Under the pieces are notes generated by a model. It made no database searches and had not been told where the DNA came from. It saw only the letters and a list, made by a program, of their open reading frames with translations. From positions 1,674,001 to 1,738,000 of the forward strand of contig NZ_CP061008.1 of the NCBI RefSeq assembly GCF_014490035.1: a stretch of DNA of 64,000 nucleotides, written 5' to 3'. The position numbers were made by a program, and so were the translations under genes. This document shows, one piece after another, positions 36,825-43,608 of the stretch. How positions within the stretch are numbered: the stretch's first letter is position 1; the number at the start of each line of letters is the position of its first letter. The DNA comes from Achromobacter xylosoxidans (GTDB taxonomy: Bacteria > Pseudomonadota > Gammaproteobacteria > Burkholderiales > Burkholderiaceae_B).

Positions 36825-38640
36825 TGCAGTCGTGCCCGCGCAGGTGAAGCGCGCGGACCTGGCCTGGTGGTCGGCGCTGTCGGCCGCCAGCGACCGCCAG
36901 TCCTTCCTGGACGCCTGGCTGGCCTTGCAGGCCGGCCAGTTGACGGGTGTGCGTCATGCGGCGCTGATCCTGGGTGAACCGGATGCCGGCCCCTTCGAGG
37001 CGGCGTCCCAGTACCCGCCGGGCAGCCGGGCCGGCGCGGCGTTCTATGGCGCAGTCGACGAATCGCTGCAGGGACGGGAGGTCGCGGTGTCGGCCGACGC
37101 GCTCGGACTGGTGGTTGCCTATCCCATCGTGCTCGATGGACGCATCCATGGCGTGGCCGCATTCGAGACCGCCATGCAGGCGCCTGAGCCGCTGGTGCAG
37201 GCGTTGCGCTGGGGCGCGGGCGTGCTGGAGCTCGGGCTGTTGCAGCGGCAGGAAGCCGACAGCGCGCAGACGGTCGAGCGGCTGATGGTGGTGATCAACA
37301 GCGTGGCGCGAGCGCTCAAGGAAGGGCAGTTCAAGGATGTGGCGCTGACGCTGGTCACGGACCTGGCGACCCGCCTGGAGTGCGACCGCGTCAGCATCGG
37401 CTTTCGGCAGGACGGCCGCTCCAAGGTGTATGCGCTGTCGCACAGCAGCCGGCTGGTGCAGAACATGAATCTGATGCGCGCCGTGGCCGAGGCCATGGAC
37501 GAGGCCATCGACCAGAACACCACGCTGTGCTTGCCGCAAGACGAAGCGCGCACCATCCAGCTGCGCGCGCATCAGAAGCTGGCGCGCGAGTTTGGCAACG
37601 GCAATGTGCTGACCGTGCCGTTCGCGCCCGAGGACGAGGCGCGCGGCGCCCTGGTGTTCGAACGGCCTGACAAGCAGCCCTTCGACCGGCAAAGCGTCGA
37701 GCTATGCCAGAGCGTGGTGCTGCTGGCCGGCCGCGTGCTGTACCAGCGCCTGCGGCAGGAGCGCCCCTTCTGGCGCAAGTGGCGCGATGGCGCGCTGCGC
37801 GAAGCGGGCCGTCTGCTGGGACCGCGCTACATCGGGCGGAAATTGGCCGCGCTGGCGCTGGTGACCGTTGTAGCGCTGGGCGTGTTTGCGCACGGGCCGT
37901 ACCGCATCAGCGCGACCGCCACCGTGCAGGGCGTGGTGCAGCGCGTGCTGGCGGCCCCGTTCGACGGCTACATCAGCGATGCGACGCGCCGCGCTGGCGA
38001 CGAGGTGAAGCAGGGCGACGCCCTGGCCGCCCTGGACACGCGCGAAACCGAGCTGGAGCTGCTGCGCGCGGGCAATCTGGAGGTGCAGTACCGCCGCCAG
38101 GCCGAAGAAGCCTCGGCGCGCGGCGATAGCGCGGCGGCCGCGATTGCGCAGGCGCAGGCGCGCCAGGCCATGGCGCAGATGCAGTTCCATCGTGAACAGA
38201 TCCAGCGTTCGACGCTGCGCGCACCGTTCGACGGCACGATAGTCAGCGGCGACCTGAGCCAACAGTTGGGCGAAGCCGTCAAGCGCGGGCAGGAGCTGTT
38301 CAAGCTGTCGCCGCCGGACGGCTACCGGCTGTGGCTCGACGTGGAAGACCGGCTGATCGATGACGTGGCAGTTGGCCAGACGGGGCGGGTGGCTCTTGCC
38401 GCCATGCCCGACCGCCAGATTCCTTTCACGGTCACGCGCATCGTGCCGCTGGCCCAGGTGCAGGAGGGCAAGACGGTGTTCCGGCTGGAGGCCAGCCTGG
38501 ATGAGAAGGCGGCGCCCGCGCTGCGGCCAGGCATGGAAGGCGTGGGCCGCATCGATATCGACGAGCGCCGCTACGCCTGGATCTGGACGCACGGGTTTTT
38601 CGATTGGCTCCACCTGAAATGGTGGGCCTGGTTCGGCTGA
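36817..38640 (+). CDS. GAF-domain/HlyD-family membrane fusion protein
   Basis: The 607-residue protein joins a large cytoplasmic N-terminus to a periplasmic adaptor. Residues about 45-140 and 155-305 look like two GAF-type domains, the second clearer (LMVVINSVARALKEGQFKDVALTLVTDL onwards). A single membrane helix is at about 341-359. A lipoyl/HlyD adaptor follows, with APFDGYI at 380-386, a helical hairpin at about 405-460, a second half-lipoyl segment (RAPFDGTIVSG) and a beta-barrel. The end is aromatic (HLKWWAWFG). It overlaps the giant gene by eight bases, with a GGAAGCGAGG ribosome site inside that gene. The adaptor should bridge inner membrane and TolC-like channel. The GAF part could sense a ligand or couple to the SecA-like ATPase, which is inferred. 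Confidence 0.9.
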   Translation: MNDAVVPAQVKRADLAWWSALSAASDRQSFLDAWLALQAGQLTGVRHAALILGEPDAGPFEAASQYPPGSRAGAAFYGAVDESLQGREVAVSADALGLVVAYPIVLDGRIHGVAAFETAMQAPEPLVQALRWGAGVLELGLLQRQEADSAQTVERLMVVINSVARALKEGQFKDVALTLVTDLATRLECDRVSIGFRQDGRSKVYALSHSSRLVQNMNLMRAVAEAMDEAIDQNTTLCLPQDEARTIQLRAHQKLAREFGNGNVLTVPFAPEDEARGALVFERPDKQPFDRQSVELCQSVVLLAGRVLYQRLRQERPFWRKWRDGALREAGRLLGPRYIGRKLAALALVTVVALGVFAHGPYRISATATVQGVVQRVLAAPFDGYISDATRRAGDEVKQGDALAALDTRETELELLRAGNLEVQYRRQAEEASARGDSAAAAIAQAQARQAMAQMQFHREQIQRSTLRAPFDGTIVSGDLSQQLGEAVKRGQELFKLSPPDGYRLWLDVEDRLIDDVAVGQTGRVALAAMPDRQIPFTVTRIVPLAQVQEGKTVFRLEASLDEKAAPALRPGMEGVGRIDIDERRYAWIWTHGFFDWLHLKWWAWFG

Positions 38641-38650
38641 AGAGCAGAAG

Positions 38651-40804
38651 ATGTCTGGTACCGCGCTCTATAGCAATTCCTGGCACCGGGTCAGCGCGCT
38701 GCGCCCGCGGCTGCGCTCGCACATCCATATCCATCGCCACGTCTACCGGGGGCAGGTCTGGTATGTGATGCAGGACCAGAGCAATGGCGAGTTCCACCGC
38801 TATACGCCCGAGGCCAATCTGATGATCAGCCTGATGGACGGGCGCCGCACGGTGCAGGAGATCTGGGAGATCGCCTGCGGCCAGCTGGAGGGCGACGCCA
38901 TGCCGCAGGACGAGGTCATCCGCCTGATGGCCCAGCTGCACCGGGCCGATGTGCTGACCACCGACCGCGCGCCGGACGTGCGCGACCTGGTCGAGCGCCG
39001 CAAGCGCCAGCGCATGCAGAAGATCAAGCAGTACATCGGCAATCCCAGCGCGCTGAAGATGCCGCTGCTGGATCCGGACCGCTGGCTGACGCGGGCGCTG
39101 CCGTATTACCGCTGGCTGTTCACCTGGCTGGGCGCCTTGCTCTGGCTGGGCGTGGTGGGCGCGGGCGCGGCGCTGGGCGCCATGCATTGGCAGGCCTTGA
39201 CCCACAATATCTGGGACCAGGTGTTCTCCACGGGCAATGTGCTGGCGATGGCGCTGGTCTATCCGGTGGTGAAGGCCATCCACGAACTCGGCCACGCCTG
39301 CGCCGTGAAGGCGCGCGGCGGCGAGGTGCACGAGATCGGCCTGATGTTCCTGCTGCTGGTGCCCATTCCCTACGTGGATGCCTCGGCGGCCTCGGCCTTT
39401 GCCGACAAGCGCTGGCGCATGCTGGCGGGCGGGGCGGGCATCCTGGTCGAGTTGTTCCTGGCAGCCGTGGCGATGATCGTCTGGACCCAGCTGGATCCCG
39501 GGCTGGGGCGTTCGCTGGCCTATACCGTCATCGTCCTGTGCGGCGTTTCCACGCTGTTCATGAACGGCAATCCGCTGCTGCGCTATGACGGCTACTACGT
39601 CTTGTCGGACGCCATCGAGATACCCAACCTGGGCCAGCGGGCCAACGGCTATCTGGGCTATCTGTTCAAGCGCTATGCGCTGGGCCTGCGCGGCGTGGAA
39701 GCGCCGCGCGCTACGCCGGGCGAACGCGCCTGGTTCGCGAGCTACGCCGTGCTGTCCTTCTGCTACCGCATGTTCATCATGTTCCTGGCCATCTTCATCA
39801 TGGCGGGGCAGTTTTTCTTCTTCGGCGTGCTGCTGGCCATGTGGGCGCTGTTCAACACCATCGTCATGCCGCTGTGGCGCCTGGGCCGGCAGTTCTATGC
39901 CGACCCGCAGATCCAGGCGCACCGCTTGCGCTCCTATCTGATCTGCGGGCTGTGCGTGCTGGGCGCGGTTGGCCTGGCGGGCGCGCTGCCGCTGCCCTCG
40001 TCCACCGATACGGAGGGCGTGGTCTGGGTGCCGCCTTCCGCCCAGGTCAGGGCGCCGGTGGCCGGCTTCGTGCGTGCGCGGCAGGCGGCCGACGATGCGC
40101 CGGTGGGGCAGGGCGCGCCGCTGCTGACGCTGGAAAACGACGAGCTGCTGCGCCGCGATGCCATGCTGGCCGCCCAGGTCGACGAGTACCAGGCGCGCTA
40201 CGTGCAGGCCTATGCGCAGAACCAGGTGCAGGCGGCCATCATGCGTCATCAATGGACCAGCCTGCAGACCGAGCGGCGGGCGATCCAGGAACAGGTCCAG
40301 GCGCAGCAGGTGCGCAGCCCGCACGCCGGACGCTACGTGCCGGCGCAGCCGGAGGACATGACGGGCCGCTACGTGCAGCGCGGCGAACTGTTGGGCTATG
40401 TGTTGACCGACGCCGAAACCGTGCGCGTGGTGGTGCCGCAATCCAGCCTGGAGCGCATCCACCGCTCGCTCAGGAACGTGCGCGTGCGGCTGGTGCAGGA
40501 CAGCGGCGAGGAGTTCAAGGCGGTGATCTCGCGCGAGGTGCCGGCCGCTACCGATGAACTGCCCAGCCTGGCGCTCAGCCTGCAGGGCGGGGGCAGCATA
40601 GGCGTGGATCCGCGCAAGTCGCAGGAAGGCCGCGCCAAATCCGCGGAGAACCTGTTCGTGATGGACCTGGCGCTGCCCCAGGATGCGCCGCGCGCCTATC
40701 TTGGCGCCCGGGTCTACGTGAAGTTCTCGCACGAGCCCAGGCCGCTGGCGTTGCAGGCCTACGACGCGGTGCGGCAGATGGTGCTGCGCCAGTTCCGCCT
40801 CTGA
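38651..40804 (+). CDS. PqqD-like / M50 zinc metalloprotease / HlyD fusion
   Basis: The 717-residue inner-membrane protein has three parts. Residues about 25-105 resemble a PqqD-like winged-helix recognition domain (VWYVMQDQSNGEFHRYTPE...LMDGRRTV). The central part, about 155-440, has several membrane helices and an intact site-2-protease-like centre: HELGH at 211-215 and NPLLRYDGYY at 307-316, whose Asp313 would be the third zinc ligand. The last 270 residues are a lipoyl/HlyD-like adaptor (VRAPVAGFV) with a helical hairpin. Such fusions occur in peptide and RiPP export clusters. It begins ten bases after the GAF-HlyD gene and ends one base before the SecA-like gene. I infer that it processes or escorts an export substrate, the giant protein being the obvious candidate. 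Confidence 0.9.
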   Translation: MSGTALYSNSWHRVSALRPRLRSHIHIHRHVYRGQVWYVMQDQSNGEFHRYTPEANLMISLMDGRRTVQEIWEIACGQLEGDAMPQDEVIRLMAQLHRADVLTTDRAPDVRDLVERRKRQRMQKIKQYIGNPSALKMPLLDPDRWLTRALPYYRWLFTWLGALLWLGVVGAGAALGAMHWQALTHNIWDQVFSTGNVLAMALVYPVVKAIHELGHACAVKARGGEVHEIGLMFLLLVPIPYVDASAASAFADKRWRMLAGGAGILVELFLAAVAMIVWTQLDPGLGRSLAYTVIVLCGVSTLFMNGNPLLRYDGYYVLSDAIEIPNLGQRANGYLGYLFKRYALGLRGVEAPRATPGERAWFASYAVLSFCYRMFIMFLAIFIMAGQFFFFGVLLAMWALFNTIVMPLWRLGRQFYADPQIQAHRLRSYLICGLCVLGAVGLAGALPLPSSTDTEGVVWVPPSAQVRAPVAGFVRARQAADDAPVGQGAPLLTLENDELLRRDAMLAAQVDEYQARYVQAYAQNQVQAAIMRHQWTSLQTERRAIQEQVQAQQVRSPHAGRYVPAQPEDMTGRYVQRGELLGYVLTDAETVRVVVPQSSLERIHRSLRNVRVRLVQDSGEEFKAVISREVPAATDELPSLALSLQGGGSIGVDPRKSQEGRAKSAENLFVMDLALPQDAPRAYLGARVYVKFSHEPRPLALQAYDAVRQMVLRQFRL

Positions 40805-40805
40805 T

Positions 40806-42788
40806 ATGCGCGCCTTCGACGCTCTCCACCCCGACCCGCTCTATCCTGAAAAGGAGAGCGAGCGCCATGCCAACAAGCTGGAGGCATGGGGCACGGCTGC
40901 GCTGCGCTGGCTGAGCCGCAAGCGCCGCCAGCCCCTGTGGCGCACCCGCCGCATCCTGGCGCGGGTGCGGCGCGAAACGCAGGCGCTGGGCGACATCGAC
41001 CTGGCGGGCGTGCGCCGGCGGGCCGACGAGATCGCGTTCGACCTGCGCGCCAACGGCATCAACCAGGAAAGCGCGGCGCGCGCCTTTGCGCTGATCCGCC
41101 AGGCGGGCCGGCTGGCGTTGGGCAAGGCGCATTTCGACGTCCAGCTGCTGGGCGGCTGGGCCATGCTGCAAGGCATGGTGGCGGAGATGAACACGGGCGA
41201 AGGCAAGACGCTGACGGCGACCTTGCCGGCCGCCACGGTCGCCATGGCCGGCCTGCCGGTGCATGTCATCACCACCAATGATTACCTGGTCGAGCGCGAT
41301 GCGCAGATCATGGGGCCCATCTACGAAGCGCTGGGCCTGTCGGTGGCCTGGGTCAGCATGGAAATGGACATACCCGCGCGGCGCAAGGCCTATCAGGCGG
41401 ACGTGGTGTACTGCTCCAACAAGACCCTGGTGTTCGACTACCTGCGCGACCTGATCGTGCTGGACAGCGACAAGGACGAAGACGCCTTGCGCCTGGAACG
41501 GCTGCGGGGGGAGCAGGGCAGGCTATCCCAGCTGTACCTGCGCGGCCTGTGCTATGCGATCGTGGACGAGGCCGACAGCGTGCTGGTCGACGAGGCGCGC
41601 ACGCCGCTCATCATTTCCGGCGTGCAGGAGGACGACACCGCCGACGTGACGCGCCAGGCCATGGAACTGGCCGCAAGCTTGACGCCCGAACACTACCGCC
41701 TGCACCGCGGCGAACGCCGCGCGATTCTGACCGAACTGGGGCGCGAGCATCTGCGCGGATTGTGCGCCGCGCTGCCGGCGCCATGGAGTATCCCGTTCCG
41801 GCGCGAAGAGCTGATGCTCAGTGCCTTGACCGTGCTGCATCTGTACAGGCTGGACGAGCAATACATCATCCGCGACGGCAAGATCATGGTGGTCGATGAG
41901 TTCACCGGACGCGTGATGCCGGACCGGTCCTGGGGCCAGGGCCTGCACCAGATGCTGGAACACAAAGAGGGGCTGGAACTGAGCGAACCGCGCGCCACCC
42001 TCAAGAGCATCAGCTACCAGCGCTTCTTCAAGCACTATCTGCTGCTGTCCGGCATGACGGGCACGGCCGCGGAAATCCGCGCCGAGCTGGGCCGCGTCTA
42101 CGACCTGCCGGTGGTCCGCATTCCCACCCATCGCAAGTCGCGGCGGCGACATGCGCCGGATGCCGTGTACCCCACTCTGGAAGAAAAGTGGGCCGCCGTG
42201 CGCGACCGCACGCGCGCCCTGCATCGGCAAGGGGTGCCCATCCTGATTGGCACGCGTTCGGTCGCCGCGTCCGAGCAGGTGGCCCAGGTGCTGGCCCAGG
42301 CCGGCCTGCCCGCCGTGGTGCTCAATGCCAAGCAGGACGCCGACGAGGCCGATATGATCGCGCGCGCTGGTGAATTGGGCAGCATCATGATCGCCACCAA
42401 CATGGCTGGCCGGGGTACGGATATCCCCTTGTCGGAGGCCGCGCGCGAGGCCGGCGGCCTGCACGTCATCCTGACCGAGCGGCATGAATCCGCCCGCATC
42501 GACCGCCAATTGGAAGGACGCAGCGGCCGCCAGGGCGATCCTGGCCATGTCGAAGCCATCCTGTCGCTGGAAGACTCAGTGCTGGACAGTGTCGCCAGCG
42601 GCGTCTGGGCCGCCCTTTCGCGGCTGCTGCGCGCACGGCGCGGGCAGGACCGCAACGGGTTGGCGGCGCGCTGGCTGCGTTTCGCCCAGGCCCGCACCGA
42701 ACGAAAACTGGCCCGCGAGCGCCGCCAGATGGTGGCCGCGGATGAAGAACTTGAGAATTCCCTGTCCTTCTCGGGGCAGGGCGACTGA
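40806..42788 (+). CDS. Short SecA-like translocase ATPase
   Basis: At 660 residues this is clearly SecA-related but about 250 shorter than housekeeping SecA. It has the SecA Walker A MNTGEGKT (TGEGKT at 130-135), the DEAD box with VDEADSVLVDEARTPLIISG (from about 253), the SGMTGTA segment, and motif VI region IATNMAGRGTDI and GRSGRQGDPG. Everything after the second motor domain is cut to about 70 basic residues, so most of the helical wing/scaffold and the C-terminal zinc-binding tail are missing. A basic N-terminal extension of about 60 residues precedes the motor. The gene is tightly packed (1-base gaps on both sides). As the only nucleotide-driven transporter component in the operon, it is the likely motor for the giant protein; this is inferred. 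Confidence 0.92.
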   Translation: MRAFDALHPDPLYPEKESERHANKLEAWGTAALRWLSRKRRQPLWRTRRILARVRRETQALGDIDLAGVRRRADEIAFDLRANGINQESAARAFALIRQAGRLALGKAHFDVQLLGGWAMLQGMVAEMNTGEGKTLTATLPAATVAMAGLPVHVITTNDYLVERDAQIMGPIYEALGLSVAWVSMEMDIPARRKAYQADVVYCSNKTLVFDYLRDLIVLDSDKDEDALRLERLRGEQGRLSQLYLRGLCYAIVDEADSVLVDEARTPLIISGVQEDDTADVTRQAMELAASLTPEHYRLHRGERRAILTELGREHLRGLCAALPAPWSIPFRREELMLSALTVLHLYRLDEQYIIRDGKIMVVDEFTGRVMPDRSWGQGLHQMLEHKEGLELSEPRATLKSISYQRFFKHYLLLSGMTGTAAEIRAELGRVYDLPVVRIPTHRKSRRRHAPDAVYPTLEEKWAAVRDRTRALHRQGVPILIGTRSVAASEQVAQVLAQAGLPAVVLNAKQDADEADMIARAGELGSIMIATNMAGRGTDIPLSEAAREAGGLHVILTERHESARIDRQLEGRSGRQGDPGHVEAILSLEDSVLDSVASGVWAALSRLLRARRGQDRNGLAARWLRFAQARTERKLARERRQMVAADEELENSLSFSGQGD

Positions 42789-42789
42789 C

Positions 42790-43602
42790 ATGCAAAGACC
42801 CGATCCCATGACGACCCGCCATCGCTTTGTCCGCCCGGCCCTGTTGGCCTGCCTGTTCGCCACTGCCGCAGGCGCGCAGGGGCTGCCGCCCGATGCCCGC
42901 CTGCCGGTGCTGGCCGAGCCCGCGCTGTCCGCGCAGGCCGGCAATCTGCATGCGCCCATGGCCTGCCTGATGGAACCCTTCCAGGTGTCCGAATTGGGCA
43001 GCGCGTCGGCCGGCGTGCTGAGCAGCGTGCTGGTGCAGCGCGGCGACGTGGTCAAGAAAGGCCAGGTGGTGGCCGAACTGAACACCAGCGTCGACGAGGC
43101 CACGCTGGGGCTGCGCCGCGCCGAGGCGGCCTACCTGAGCCGCGTCGTCGACCGCAACACCGATCTGTTCAAGCGCCAGCTGCTGCCTGCGGGGGATTAC
43201 GACGAAATGACCTCGCGCAGCCGCCAGGCACAGTTACAGGTGGCGCTGCAGCAGGCGATTCTGGCCGAACGCAGCATCAAGAGCCCCTTCGACGGCGTCG
43301 TCGCCGAGCGCTATGCAGGTCCGGGCGACCGCGTCAATGACAACAAGATCGTCAAGCTGGCGCAGATCAATCCCTTGCTGGTGAGGGTGGTGGTGCCGGA
43401 AGGCCTGTATGGCCAGATCAAGGCCGATGCGCAGGCGCAGGTCAGCGTCAATCAGGCGATCACCGACAAGCCGCTGGAAGCGAAGGTCTGGCGCATCGAC
43501 CGGGTGATGGACGCCGCCAGCGGCACTTTTACCGTGCTGCTGCGCGTGCCCAACGAGGGCAATGTGATTCCGTCGGGCATCCGCTGCTCGGTGAAGTTCT
43601 GA
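42790..43602 (+). CDS. HlyD/RND-type periplasmic adaptor
   Basis: The 270-residue protein is a compact periplasmic adaptor. A signal peptide (RFVRPALLACLFATAAGAQG) replaces the membrane anchor of the other two adaptors. It shows the two half-lipoyl segments (VSELGSASAGVLSSVLVQRGDVVKKGQVVAEL and IKSPFDGVVAERYAGPGDRV), a short helical hairpin and a beta-barrel ending in IPSGIRCSVKF. It is shorter than typical RND adaptors (about 370), lacking the membrane-proximal domain. The start at 42790 is one base after the SecA-like stop; an in-frame ATG at 42808 is possible. It ends six bases from the stop of the convergent siderophore receptor, closing the operon with no room for a terminator. Confidence 0.88.
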   Translation: MQRPDPMTTRHRFVRPALLACLFATAAGAQGLPPDARLPVLAEPALSAQAGNLHAPMACLMEPFQVSELGSASAGVLSSVLVQRGDVVKKGQVVAELNTSVDEATLGLRRAEAAYLSRVVDRNTDLFKRQLLPAGDYDEMTSRSRQAQLQVALQQAILAERSIKSPFDGVVAERYAGPGDRVNDNKIVKLAQINPLLVRVVVPEGLYGQIKADAQAQVSVNQAITDKPLEAKVWRIDRVMDAASGTFTVLLRVPNEGNVIPSGIRCSVKF

Positions 43603-43608
43603 GCCTGC

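Noticed and set aside
42484..42789. Extended start for the third adaptor
   Set aside because: The upstream part overlaps the SecA-like gene in another frame; a signal peptide begins at 42790 or 42808.
3117..43602. A classical type I secretion system
   Set aside because: TolC, HlyD and RTX-like parts are there, but no ABC exporter ATPase of the HlyB type is encoded in the window; the only ATPase in the operon is SecA-like.
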